Below are positions 18,042-26,196 of a stretch of 64,000 nucleotides of DNA, one piece after another. The stretch comes from Nocardia terpenica. GTDB taxonomy: Bacteria > Actinomycetota > Actinomycetes > Mycobacteriales > Mycobacteriaceae. Within the stretch, counting starts at the first letter, position 1. Every line of letters starts with the position of its first letter. A program made the translations under genes and the position numbers. The stretch covers positions 186,001-250,000 of the forward strand of contig NZ_JABMCZ010000003.1 of NCBI RefSeq assembly GCF_013186535.1, read 5' to 3'. The notes under the pieces are model-generated. The model searched no databases. It was not told where the DNA came from and was given only the letters and a program-made list of their open reading frames with translations.

Positions 18042-19715
18042 GTGACTTCACCAGCTGTCGCCAAACCGGCGATCCTCAGCGTCGACGACGACCCCGGCGT
18101 CTCCCGCGCGGTCGTCCGCGACCTGCGCCGCCGCTACGGCGCGGATTACCGGATCTTGCGAGCCGAATCGGGCGCGTCGGCGCTCGAGGCCCTGCGCGAG
18201 ATGAAACTGCGCGGCCAGCCGGTCGCCGTGCTGATCGCCGACTACCGCATGCCCGGCATGAACGGCATCGAATTCCTGGAGCACGCCATGGACGTGCACC
18301 CGCACGCCCGGCGCGTGCTGCTCACCGCCTACGCCGACACCAACGCCGCGATCGAGGCGATCAATGTCGTCGACCTCGACCACTACCTGCTCAAGCCGTG
18401 GGATCCGCCGGAGGAGAAGCTGTACCCGGTGGTCGACGCGCTGCTGGAATCCTGGCGCGGCGACGATCGCCGCCCGGTGTACGAGACCAAGGTGATCGGT
18501 CACCGCTGGTCGGCCCGCTGCTCGCAGGTCCGCGAATTCCTGGCCCGCAACCAGCTGCCCTACCGCTGGTACCTGGCCGACGAACCGGAGGGCGCGCGGC
18601 TGCTGGAGGCGGCCGGAGCGAATCCCGAGCAATGCCCGGTGGTGATCGATCCCGCGGGCGACACGCTGATCACCCCCACCGATTCCGAACTGGCCGGGCG
18701 CGTCGGCCTGAGCACCGACCCGACCGGCGATTTCTACGATCTGATCGTGGTCGGCGGCGGCCCGGCCGGGCTGGGCGCGGCGGTGTACGGCGCCTCCGAG
18801 GGCCTGCGCACCGTGCTGGTGGAGCGCACCGCGACCGGCGGCCAGGCGGGCCAGAGCTCGCGCATCGAGAACTACCTGGGCTTCCCCGACGGCCTGTCGG
18901 GCGCGCAGCTGGCCGACCGGGCGCGGCGCCAAGCCGTCAAATTCGGCGCCGAGCTGGTCACCGCGCGACAGGTGGTGGGGCTGGAGATCTGCGGTTCGGC
19001 CCGGGTGGTGCGCTTCGACGACGGCAGTTCCGTTGCGGCGCACTCGGTTCTGATCGCCACCGGCGTCAACTACCGCCACCACCCGGCCCCGGGCGTGGAC
19101 GACTTCACCGGCCGCGGCGTCTACTACGGCTCGGCCATGACCGAGGCCGCCGACTGCGCCGGCCGCGACGTCTACATCGTGGGCGGCGCGAATTCGGCCG
19201 GGCAGGCCGCGGTGTTCCTGTCCCGCAACGCGAACACCGTGCACATCCTGGTGCGCGGCGATTCGCTGGAGAAGTCCATGTCGCACTACCTGATTCGGCA
19301 GATCGAGCAGATCCCGAACATCAGGGTGCGCACCGGCACCGAGGTGGTCTGCGCCGAGGGCGACGACCATCTGGAGCGGATCGTGCTGCGCGACAACGCG
19401 ACCGGCGCGGAGGACAAGGTCGAGGCCGAGCGCCTGTTCCTGTTCATCGGGGCCGCCCCGGAGACCGACTGGCTCGACGGCCTGCTGCGGCGCGACGAGG
19501 CCGGATACGTGATCGCGGGTCCCGATCTGATGATCGAGGGCGAGCGCCCGGCGGGCTGGGAACTGCCGCGGCCACCGGGCCATCTCGAGACCAGCATCCC
19601 CGGCGTCTTCGTGGCCGGTGACGTGCGCTCGGAGTCGGCGAAACGGGTCGCGTCCGCCGTGGGCGAGGGCGCGATGGCGGTCATGCTCGTCCACCGATAC
19701 CTCGCCAAGCAGTAG
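18042..19715 (+). CDS. Response regulator fused to thioredoxin-fold and TrxR-like flavoprotein domains
   Basis: A 557-residue three-domain protein. Residues 10-130 are a receiver domain (acidic pair at 15-17, phospho-acceptor Asp67 in IADYRMPGMNG, Lys in LLKPWDPP). Residues about 145-220 form a thioredoxin-like segment (VIGHRWSARCSQVREFL). Residues 230-557 are a pyridine-nucleotide flavoprotein with FAD motif GGGPAGLGAA and NADPH motif VGGANSAGQAA. Where thioredoxin reductases have CxxC just before the NADPH domain, this protein has SAMTEAADCAG, so it cannot act as a classical disulfide reductase. GTG start. The histidine kinase follows 13 bases later and is its likely partner. Confidence 0.88.
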   Translation: MTSPAVAKPAILSVDDDPGVSRAVVRDLRRRYGADYRILRAESGASALEALREMKLRGQPVAVLIADYRMPGMNGIEFLEHAMDVHPHARRVLLTAYADTNAAIEAINVVDLDHYLLKPWDPPEEKLYPVVDALLESWRGDDRRPVYETKVIGHRWSARCSQVREFLARNQLPYRWYLADEPEGARLLEAAGANPEQCPVVIDPAGDTLITPTDSELAGRVGLSTDPTGDFYDLIVVGGGPAGLGAAVYGASEGLRTVLVERTATGGQAGQSSRIENYLGFPDGLSGAQLADRARRQAVKFGAELVTARQVVGLEICGSARVVRFDDGSSVAAHSVLIATGVNYRHHPAPGVDDFTGRGVYYGSAMTEAADCAGRDVYIVGGANSAGQAAVFLSRNANTVHILVRGDSLEKSMSHYLIRQIEQIPNIRVRTGTEVVCAEGDDHLERIVLRDNATGAEDKVEAERLFLFIGAAPETDWLDGLLRRDEAGYVIAGPDLMIEGERPAGWELPRPPGHLETSIPGVFVAGDVRSESAKRVASAVGEGAMAVMLVHRYLAKQ

Positions 19716-19728
19716 GAGGTGTGCTCGG

Positions 19729-21189
19729 ATGGGCACCCAACTGATTTGTGATCCCGACGAACTACGCACGCTGTTCCTGTTCGAGAAGCTCGACGACGAC
19801 CAGCTGGCGTGGCTGTGCCGCGACGGCCGGGTCGAGCACTTCGAGCCCGGCCTGGTCTTCCGCGAGGGCGACCCGGCCACCTGCTTCTACGTCCTGATGG
19901 ACGGCGAGGTCGTGCTGACCAAGCGGTCCGGCGGCGAGGAGATCGAGCTGGTGCGCACCAGCCATCGCGGCTCCTACTCCGGCGCGTGGTCGGCGTACAT
20001 GGGCGACAAGGTCGACCAGAGCTACTCCGGCTCGTTCTACGTGACCGAGCCGTCGCGGTTCTTCGTGCTCGACGCGGGCACCTTCGCGCGGATGATGCAG
20101 GAGTGGTTCCCGATGGCCCTGCACCTGCTGGAGGGCGTGTTCTTCGGCAACCGCAACGCCAACGAGATCATCGGCCAGCGCGAACGGCTGCTGGCGCTGG
20201 GCTCGCTGTCGGCCGGTCTCACCCACGAGCTGAACAACCCCGCGGCGGCGGCGGTCCGGGCCACCGCGTCGCTGCGCGACCGGGTCGCCGGTATGCGGCA
20301 CAAGCTGAAGATGATGGCGCACGGCAAGTTCGACTCCGCCGCGCTGGAGGCGCTGGTGCAACTCCAGGAGGAGGCGGCCACCCAGGTGGCGAAGGCCCCG
20401 ACGCTCACCCCGATGGAGGCCGCCGACCGTGAGGACGAACTCGGCGACTGGCTGGAGAACCACGGCATCGCCAACGGCTGGGACATCGCGCCGACCTTCG
20501 TGCAGGCCGGATTCGACATCGACTGGCTGGAGAAGGTCGCGGCCACCCTGGAGGGCTGCGACGGCGGCGTGTTCGAGGGCGCGATCCGCTGGCTCAACTA
20601 CACGGTCGAGACCGAGCTGCTGATGTCCGAGATCACCGACTCGACCACCCGCATCTCCTCGCTGGTGGACGCGGCCAAGCAGTACTCGCAGATGGACCGC
20701 GCGCCGTTCCAGGTGGTCGACCTGCACGAGCTGCTGGACAGCACGCTGGTGATGCTGGCCCGCAAGATCGGCGACGGCATCACCGTGGTCAAGGAGTACG
20801 ACCGCGCCCTCCCGCAGGTGCCCTGCTACCCGGCGGAGCTGAATCAGGTGTGGACCAACCTGATCGACAACGCGGTCGCCGCGATGGACGGCCGGGGCAC
20901 GCTCACCGTCCGCACCTACCGGGAGAACGACTGCGCCGCGGTGGAGGTGTGCGACACCGGCTCGGGCGTCCCGCCGGAGATCCGGAACCGGATCTTCGAA
21001 CCGTTCTTCACCACCAAGCCGGTGGGCGAGGGCACCGGTCTGGGCCTGGACATCTCGTTCCGCATCGTGGTGAACAAGCACGGCGGTGACATACGAGTGG
21101 AATCGGAGCCGGGCGACACCCGATTCGTCGTCCGGTTGCCGTTGAACCCGACAAATCGTGCAGCGCAACCGAATCCGGAGGTGCAGTGA
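19729..21189 (+). CDS. Soluble sensor histidine kinase with cyclic-nucleotide-binding-type domain
   Basis: A 486-residue cytoplasmic kinase with no membrane segment. Residues about 12-130 resemble a cNMP-binding fold (FRDGD-like REGDPATCFYVLMDGEVVLTK). The H-box is SAGLTHELNNP with His about 166. A central helical region is followed by an ATPase domain with NLIDNAVAAM (N-box), VCDTGSGVPPEI (G1) and GTGLGLDIS (G2). GGAGG precedes the ATG. It sits between the receiver-flavoprotein gene and a zinc-finger gene with tight spacing, so it most likely phosphorylates the receiver in response to a nucleotide or similar small ligand. The ligand is inferred from fold only. Confidence 0.88.
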   Translation: MGTQLICDPDELRTLFLFEKLDDDQLAWLCRDGRVEHFEPGLVFREGDPATCFYVLMDGEVVLTKRSGGEEIELVRTSHRGSYSGAWSAYMGDKVDQSYSGSFYVTEPSRFFVLDAGTFARMMQEWFPMALHLLEGVFFGNRNANEIIGQRERLLALGSLSAGLTHELNNPAAAAVRATASLRDRVAGMRHKLKMMAHGKFDSAALEALVQLQEEAATQVAKAPTLTPMEAADREDELGDWLENHGIANGWDIAPTFVQAGFDIDWLEKVAATLEGCDGGVFEGAIRWLNYTVETELLMSEITDSTTRISSLVDAAKQYSQMDRAPFQVVDLHELLDSTLVMLARKIGDGITVVKEYDRALPQVPCYPAELNQVWTNLIDNAVAAMDGRGTLTVRTYRENDCAAVEVCDTGSGVPPEIRNRIFEPFFTTKPVGEGTGLGLDISFRIVVNKHGGDIRVESEPGDTRFVVRLPLNPTNRAAQPNPEVQ

Positions 21190-21542
21190 TGTCGCAGGCG
21201 ATCGAGGGTATCGATCCGGCGGTGCCGCCCAGCGGCCCCGGATGCGCGGAATGCGAAGCGGCGCAGGGCTGGTGGGTGCATCTGCGGCGCTGCGCCCAGT
21301 GCGGGCACGTCGGCTGCTGCGACACCTCCCCGGAGCAGCACGCCTCCCGGCACTTCGCCGACACCGGCCACCCGTTCATCCAGAGCTTCGAGCCGGGCGA
21401 GGACTGGTTCTGGGATTTCCGCACCGGCGAGATGTTCGGCGAGGGCCCGAAACTGGCGCCGCCGCAGCATCATCCGCGCACACAGACGGTGCCCGGACCG
21501 CGCGAACGGGTGCCCCGCGACTGGCAGAACCGCATACACTGA
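21189..21542 (+). CDS. UBP-type zinc-finger protein
   Basis: A 117-residue protein. Zinc ligands appear in order: CAEC, CAQCGHVGCCD, HASRHF and TGHP, followed by a Trp-rich segment (GEDWFWDF), matching the Zf-UBP fold that in eukaryotes binds the ubiquitin C-terminus. Bacteria of this group lack ubiquitin, so the ligand here is unknown. The ATG overlaps the kinase stop by one base and GGAGG lies upstream, so it is translationally coupled to the kinase. Its recurrence with this kinase/flavoprotein pair suggests a third component of the same signalling unit. Confidence 0.88.
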   Translation: MSQAIEGIDPAVPPSGPGCAECEAAQGWWVHLRRCAQCGHVGCCDTSPEQHASRHFADTGHPFIQSFEPGEDWFWDFRTGEMFGEGPKLAPPQHHPRTQTVPGPRERVPRDWQNRIH

Positions 21543-21624
21543 GGCCGGATCCGCCGCACGAGCGCGACCACGTCGGCGGGTCGTGCGGCGGACCATCCCT
21601 ACCGGTACACCGTGCCAGGGTTTC

Positions 21625-21691
21625 GTTCCCGGTGAACGGGTATCCCCGCGGGTGTTTCCTGTCCCGCGGCGAGTGCCCGTTCACTGTGAAC
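21625..21691. promoter_or_regulatory. Two GTTC-N5-GAAC type dyads upstream of AraC-type gene
   Basis: GTTCACTGTGAAC (21679-21691) is a perfect odd palindrome; GTTCCCGGTGAAC (21625-21637) is the same with one mismatch. Their centres are 54 bases apart, close to five helical turns, in the 265-base region before the AraC-type gene. This looks like a paired operator that could be looped, perhaps by the AraC-type protein itself. Confidence 0.45.
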
Positions 21692-21807
21692 GATAGGAGC
21701 CCGTGCCGCCCCCGACTGTGCTGTGCCTGCACATCCATTGCCCCACAGCGCACACGGGGACCGCGGGCGCCGGGCGCGGCCCCGGCCTGTGACGTGTGGA
21801 GGATGAC

Positions 21808-22863
21808 ATGGCACTCGTGCTCGACACCGACACATTGGACCCCTGCGACCGCGCGGATGCGCTGGCGGCCGCCATACTCCGGGTCTCGGCGCCCGCGTAC
21901 CTGGAGTATGCACCCTCGTCCGGCCCGGTCACCGGGCGCATGTACGCCTGGGGGCTGGGCCACCTCGACGTACTCCGCCTCGAACTGTCCGGTCTCCGGG
22001 TAGTGCGCACGGCCCGGCAGATCCGGGTATCGCCCAGCCCGACGCTCGCCACGATCGTCGTCGACCCCCGGGGCGCCCCGGCCCTGCACTGGATCCACGC
22101 GGAGGTCCGGGACCTCACCGGCCCCGGCGAATTGACCACCTTCGACCTGAACCTGCCCTACGACCTGAACTGGCGCGGCGGCGGGGTGACGGTGCTGTTC
22201 GTCCCGCTGGAGCGGCTCGGACTGCCCACCGAGACCATCCGCGCGGGCCTGGGCTGCCTGCGCGCCAGCCCGCTGTATCGACTGATGGTCGAGCACATCG
22301 GCCTACTGGCCCGGTCCATCCCCGAACTGGAGGGCGATCCGGGGGCCCAGGGCCTGGGCGACGCCTCCACGGAAATGCTGCGGGCCCTGATCGTTTCGGC
22401 GGCCACCCGCGACAGCGCGGACGGGACGATGGTTCCGGCGGACCTGCTGCTCGCCCAGATCCGCGAGTACGTGCGGCGCCGACTGACCAGCCCCGACCTG
22501 TGCCCGGCGAGTATCGCTCACGCACACCATATTTCGGTGCGCTACCTGTACAAGCTGTGTGCCCGCGCCGGAATCGGGTTGGAGCAGTGGATCATCGCGC
22601 AGCGCCTGGAACGGGCCCGCACCGAACTCGCCCGCGCCGAGTGCCGGTACCGCTCGATCGCGGCCGTCGCCTACGGCTGCGGTTTCCGGGACCCGTCGCA
22701 TTTCGCGCGCCGATTCCGGGCCGCCTACGGCATGTCGCCGGGGCAGTGGCGGCGCGAGGCGTATGCGGGTCACGGGTTCCCAACCGCGCCCCCGGCCGGT
22801 ACGCTGCGAGCCGCGTCGGACAGCCCCGGCGCATCGGAACCATCGGGGAATGCGGGGATATGA
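21808..22863 (+). CDS. AraC-family transcriptional regulator
   Basis: A 351-residue regulator. The N-terminal 210 residues resemble the AraC-binding-like domain of the 35-type (FDLNLPYDL, GLGCLRASPLYRLM). The C-terminal two helix-turn-helix units span about 225-320 (ASIAHAHHISVRYLYKLC ... SIAAVAYGCGFRDPSHFARRF), closing with YGMSPGQWR. A low-complexity tail follows. GGAGG stands before the ATG. Its stop overlaps the start of the downstream lipoprotein gene, so the regulator and lipoprotein are coupled. Confidence 0.9.
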   Translation: MALVLDTDTLDPCDRADALAAAILRVSAPAYLEYAPSSGPVTGRMYAWGLGHLDVLRLELSGLRVVRTARQIRVSPSPTLATIVVDPRGAPALHWIHAEVRDLTGPGELTTFDLNLPYDLNWRGGGVTVLFVPLERLGLPTETIRAGLGCLRASPLYRLMVEHIGLLARSIPELEGDPGAQGLGDASTEMLRALIVSAATRDSADGTMVPADLLLAQIREYVRRRLTSPDLCPASIAHAHHISVRYLYKLCARAGIGLEQWIIAQRLERARTELARAECRYRSIAAVAYGCGFRDPSHFARRFRAAYGMSPGQWRREAYAGHGFPTAPPAGTLRAASDSPGASEPSGNAGI

Positions 22864-23294
22864 AACGACTTTCGGCGACCGCTGCCGCGCTGGGTGTGCT
22901 GGCGCTGGTTCTCACCGCGTGTGGTGGGCACGACAACTCGTCGAGCGCTGCCAGCGGATTACGTAAGAACGCCCCGACCAGTACCGCCACCAGATCCGCC
23001 GCCCCGACGACCCCCGCCGCCGTGCCCTCGCCGTCGCCCGCGCCCGGCACCCCCGCATCCGCCACCCCCGCCGGGGGCGCGACCCAGCCCACGTCGCAGA
23101 CCATCTGCCGCGACTTCAAGGCCATGGACGCCGACGCGGAAAAGACCGTGGTGGAAAAGGTTCTCGCGGACAACCCCGGCTCGAAGCTCGACGGCAACCC
23201 GAGCCTGGCCCTGGGCACCGCGAAACTGGTCTGCCTCGCCTCCAGCGAGGCAGACGTCCCGGTCGCGGTCGCGATCGGCGTGACCCCCAAGTAG
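22860..23294 (+). CDS. Small secreted lipoprotein of unknown function
   Basis: A 144-residue protein with a signal peptide ending in lipobox LTAC (about 18-21), then a 55-residue Thr/Ser/Pro/Ala-rich linker and a small domain with two cysteines (TICRDFKAMDA ... LVCLASSEADV) that may form a disulfide. I recognise no family. The ATG overlaps the AraC-type gene stop by four bases. Confidence 0.75.
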   Translation: MKRLSATAAALGVLALVLTACGGHDNSSSAASGLRKNAPTSTATRSAAPTTPAAVPSPSPAPGTPASATPAGGATQPTSQTICRDFKAMDADAEKTVVEKVLADNPGSKLDGNPSLALGTAKLVCLASSEADVPVAVAIGVTPK

Positions 23295-23361
23295 CCCGCC
23301 GCCCAGCCGAACCGCGCGGTATCGTTCGCCCTGCGACGTGCGAGGCGAAGGCTGGTGGTGT

Positions 23362-24249
23362 GTGGACGAGGCGGGGCTCGCCGAATTCGAACGGCAGCGG
23401 CAGCGGTTGTTCGCGCTGGCGTACCGCATGCTCGGCTCGGCCAGCGAGGCCGAGGACGCGGTGCAGGAGACCTATCTGCGCTGGGAGGCCGCCGACCGCG
23501 CCGAACTGCGTTCCCCCGAGGCGTGGTTGACCACGGTGGTGCTGAATCTGTCCCGCAGCTGGCTGGATTCGGCCCGGGCGCGCCGCGAGAGCTATGTCGG
23601 CCCGTGGCTGCCGGAACCGGTGCCGACCGGTCGCGGCGAACTCGGGCCGCTGGAGTCCGCCGAGCAGCGGGAGTCGGTCTCGCTGGCCATGCTCACCCTG
23701 CTGGAGCGGCTCACCCCGGCCGAACGCGCGGTGTTCGTGCTGCGCGAGGCGTTCGGCTACCCGCACCGCGAGATCGCGGCCGTGCTGGACCTCACCGAGG
23801 CCAATGCCCAGCAGCTGTACCGCCGTGCGCGCCACCGCATCCGGGACGACCGCGCGCGCTTCGACCCCGACCCGGCCCATGCCGATCGGCTGTTCGAGCG
23901 TTTCCTCGCGGCCGCGCGCGGCGGGGATGTGGCCGCGCTGCGGGAATTGCTGGCCGCTGACGTGGTGGCGACGGCCGACGGCGGCGGGATCGTGAACGCG
24001 GCGCGCCGCCCGGTTACCGGCGCGGATCGGGTCGCCCGCTACGTGGTCGGCCTGCTCGCCCGCGACATTCCCGGGCTCGAGCTCTCGATCGAACAGGTCA
24101 ACGGCGCGCCCGCCGCGGTGGCCCGGGTCGCGGGCCACGTCCTGCTCATCGGCTCGATCGACAGTGTCGGCGACCGGATCTCGGCGGTGCGGATCATGGT
24201 GAACCCGGACAAGCTCGCCTACTTCACGCGCGCCGACCGGCAGCGGTGA
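23362..24249 (+). CDS. sigJ: ECF-type sigma factor with C-terminal SnoaL-like domain (SigJ class)
   Basis: A 295-residue sigma factor. Region 2 is FERQRQRLFALAYRMLGSASEAEDAVQETYLRW; region 4 is LTPAERAVFVLREAFGYPHREIAAVLDLTEANAQQLYRRARHR, each shown by the usual residues. The C-terminal 120 residues (FLAAARGGDVAALRELLAADVV) form a SnoaL-like domain as in mycobacterial SigJ, which replaces an anti-sigma factor as regulator. The start is uncertain: GTG 23362 fits the family; GTG 23338 is also open. The oxidoreductase 82 bases downstream is a likely partner, as this pairing is common for SigJ-type genes. Confidence 0.87.
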   Translation: MDEAGLAEFERQRQRLFALAYRMLGSASEAEDAVQETYLRWEAADRAELRSPEAWLTTVVLNLSRSWLDSARARRESYVGPWLPEPVPTGRGELGPLESAEQRESVSLAMLTLLERLTPAERAVFVLREAFGYPHREIAAVLDLTEANAQQLYRRARHRIRDDRARFDPDPAHADRLFERFLAAARGGDVAALRELLAADVVATADGGGIVNAARRPVTGADRVARYVVGLLARDIPGLELSIEQVNGAPAAVARVAGHVLLIGSIDSVGDRISAVRIMVNPDKLAYFTRADRQR

Positions 24250-24331
24250 CGCGGATCACCGGCGGCGGCTGTCAGGGATCGGCGGGCCGTCCGGTCTGAG
24301 GGGTGTCGGCCTCTTCGGAAGGAGTCACCCC

Positions 24332-25417
24332 ATGACCGCACACCATCGGATCGTCGTCCTGGGCGCCGGATACGCGGGCCTGTCGGCGGCGCGGCGATTG
24401 GCGCGCACGGCCCCCGGCACTCGGATCACCGTCGTCGATGCCCGCGCGGACCTGGTCGAGCGGGTCCGCCTGCACCAGGCATTGGCCGGGCAGTCGATAC
24501 CTCGCCGCAATCTGCGAGACCTGCTGGGGCGCAAGGGAATAGAGTTCGTGCAGGCAACGGTCACCGGAATCGGCCTCGCGGACCGGCGCATCGCGCTGTC
24601 CGACGGATCCGGCCTCGGCTACGACACCCTCGTCTACGCCCTCGGCAGCGGCGCGGACGTGGACAGCGTTGCGGGCGTGCGGGATTACGCACACACCGTG
24701 GCCACGCTCGCCGACGTCGAGCGGGTGCGCGCCCTCGGCGGCCGGGTGGCGGTGGTCGGCGGCGGCGCCACCGGCATCGAGACCGCCGCCGAACTCGCCG
24801 AGGCCCGGCCGGACCTGCGGGTCGCCCTGGTCGGCGCGGAGGAGCCCGGCGCGTGGCTGTCGGTCAAGGCGCGCAAGCACATTCGCGCCGCCTTCGATCG
24901 GCTCGGCGTCGAGGTGCACGCGGGCGTCAAGGTGGTCGAGGTCGCGCCGACCGGGCTGCGGTCGGCCGACGGCGGCGTCATCGAGGCCGAAACGGTGTTG
25001 TGGACAACGGGTTTCGCGGTTCCGCGGCTGGCGGCCGCGGCCGGTCTCGCGGTCGATGGCCGGGGCCGCGTCCTGGTCGACGACGCGCTGCGCAGCTCCG
25101 ACCCGAATGTGTACGCCGCGGGCGACAGCGCGGTGATCCCCGGCCCCGACGGCCGCGAACTGCGCATGGCCTGCGCGACCGCGCTGCCGACGGGCGCCTA
25201 CGCGGCCACCGCCGTCGCCGCCCGGCTGCGCGGCGAACGGCCCGCGCCGCTGCGCTTCCGGTACCGCTTCCAATGCCTGAGCCTGGGTCGCCGCGACGGC
25301 GTGATCCAGTTCGTCCGCCCGGACGACGCCATGACCGACCGCGTGCTCACCGGCCGGGCCGCGGCGTGGTTCAAGGAGCTGATCGTGCGCGGCGCGAGCC
25401 GGGTGGCGCGACCATGA
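24332..25417 (+). CDS. NAD(P)/FAD-dependent oxidoreductase (NDH-2-like)
   Basis: A 361-residue flavoprotein with two Rossmann motifs: VVLGAGYAGLSAARRL at the N-terminus for FAD and VAVVGGGATGIETAAELAE (about 147-165) for NAD(P)H, plus the late FAD motif VYAAGDSA. It lacks the C-terminal membrane helices of true NDH-2, so a soluble oxidoreductase acting on a quinone or other acceptor is likely. AAGGAG lies before the ATG. It follows the SigJ-type gene and may be in its regulon. Confidence 0.87.
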   Translation: MTAHHRIVVLGAGYAGLSAARRLARTAPGTRITVVDARADLVERVRLHQALAGQSIPRRNLRDLLGRKGIEFVQATVTGIGLADRRIALSDGSGLGYDTLVYALGSGADVDSVAGVRDYAHTVATLADVERVRALGGRVAVVGGGATGIETAAELAEARPDLRVALVGAEEPGAWLSVKARKHIRAAFDRLGVEVHAGVKVVEVAPTGLRSADGGVIEAETVLWTTGFAVPRLAAAAGLAVDGRGRVLVDDALRSSDPNVYAAGDSAVIPGPDGRELRMACATALPTGAYAATAVAARLRGERPAPLRFRYRFQCLSLGRRDGVIQFVRPDDAMTDRVLTGRAAAWFKELIVRGASRVARP

Positions 25418-25422
25418 TCATC

Positions 25423-25468
25423 GTCAACCAACCGTTGACTTTCGTCGTGAAGTCAACCTACAGTTGAC
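25423..25468 (+). promoter_or_regulatory. Leaderless promoter overlapped by two GTCAAC-N5-GTTGAC dyads
   Basis: Dyad 1 spans 25423-25439 and dyad 2 spans 25452-25468, each GTCAAC, five bases, GTTGAC. A candidate promoter with -35 TTGACT (25435-25440) and -10 TACAGT (25459-25464), spacer 18, runs through them. Transcription would start at or next to the ATG at 25471, leaving no leader. The dyads cover both promoter boxes and so look like repressor sites. Which protein binds is not shown; the encoded protein itself has an HTH-like N-terminal segment and is one candidate. Confidence 0.6.
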
Positions 25469-25470
25469 GC

Positions 25471-26196
25471 ATGACACCGAAAGTTCGCCTCGACGATCTG
25501 ATCGAGAGCATCAAGGCCGCCCGTCCCGACGACGTACTCGAACAACTCACCGACGCGGTCGTGGCCGCCGGGCACCTCAGCGAGGTGGCCGATCACCTGA
25601 TCGGCCACTTCGTCGACCAGGCCCGCCGCGCCGGCGCGTCCTGGACCGATATCGGCCGCAGCATGGGCGTGAGCAAGCAGGCCGCCCAGAAGCGATTCGT
25701 GCCCAAACTGCCCGTCGATCCGGGCATGGACGCGAGTTCGGGCTTCACCCGGTTCACCGACCGGGCCCGCCGCGCGGTGGTCGCCGCGCAGGCGGAGGCG
25801 CGCAAGGCGGGTAACACGCAGATCACCCCGGAGCACCTGATTCTCGGTCTGCTCAGCGAGCCGGACGGCCTCGCCTACCGGGCGATCGTCGACCAGGGCG
25901 TGTCCGCGGACACCGTCCGCCGGGTCGCCACCGCGACATTTCCGCCCGCGGTCGACGACATCCCCGAGCAGATCCCGTTCAACGGCCAGGCCAAGAAGGC
26001 CCTCGAACTGACCTTCCGGCAGGCGCTGCGCCTCGGCCACAACTACGTGGGCACCGAGCACATCCTGCTGGCGCTGCTCGAACTCGGCGACGGCACCGGG
26101 GTTCTCGCCGGGCTGGGCATCGACCACGAGCACACCGAGGCCGAGGTCGTGGCCGGTATCGAGCGCATCATGGCCGAGCGCGAGGGCAAGAGCTAG
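25471..26196 (+). CDS. Clp N-terminal domain protein with HTH-like N-terminus
   Basis: A 241-residue protein. Residues about 45-75 (ASWTDIGRSMGVSKQAAQKRF) have the look of a helix-turn-helix. Residues 85-235 are two ClpN repeats: FTDRARRAVVAAQAEARK ... ITPEHLILGLLSEPDG and AKKALELTFRQALRLGHNYVGTEHILLALLE. There is no AAA module, so it is not a ClpC/ClpB ATPase; it may act as an adaptor or as a regulator that senses Clp substrates. No ribosome binding site precedes the ATG, consistent with a leaderless transcript. It ends overlapping the convergent tam by four bases. Confidence 0.85.
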   Translation: MTPKVRLDDLIESIKAARPDDVLEQLTDAVVAAGHLSEVADHLIGHFVDQARRAGASWTDIGRSMGVSKQAAQKRFVPKLPVDPGMDASSGFTRFTDRARRAVVAAQAEARKAGNTQITPEHLILGLLSEPDGLAYRAIVDQGVSADTVRRVATATFPPAVDDIPEQIPFNGQAKKALELTFRQALRLGHNYVGTEHILLALLELGDGTGVLAGLGIDHEHTEAEVVAGIERIMAEREGKS

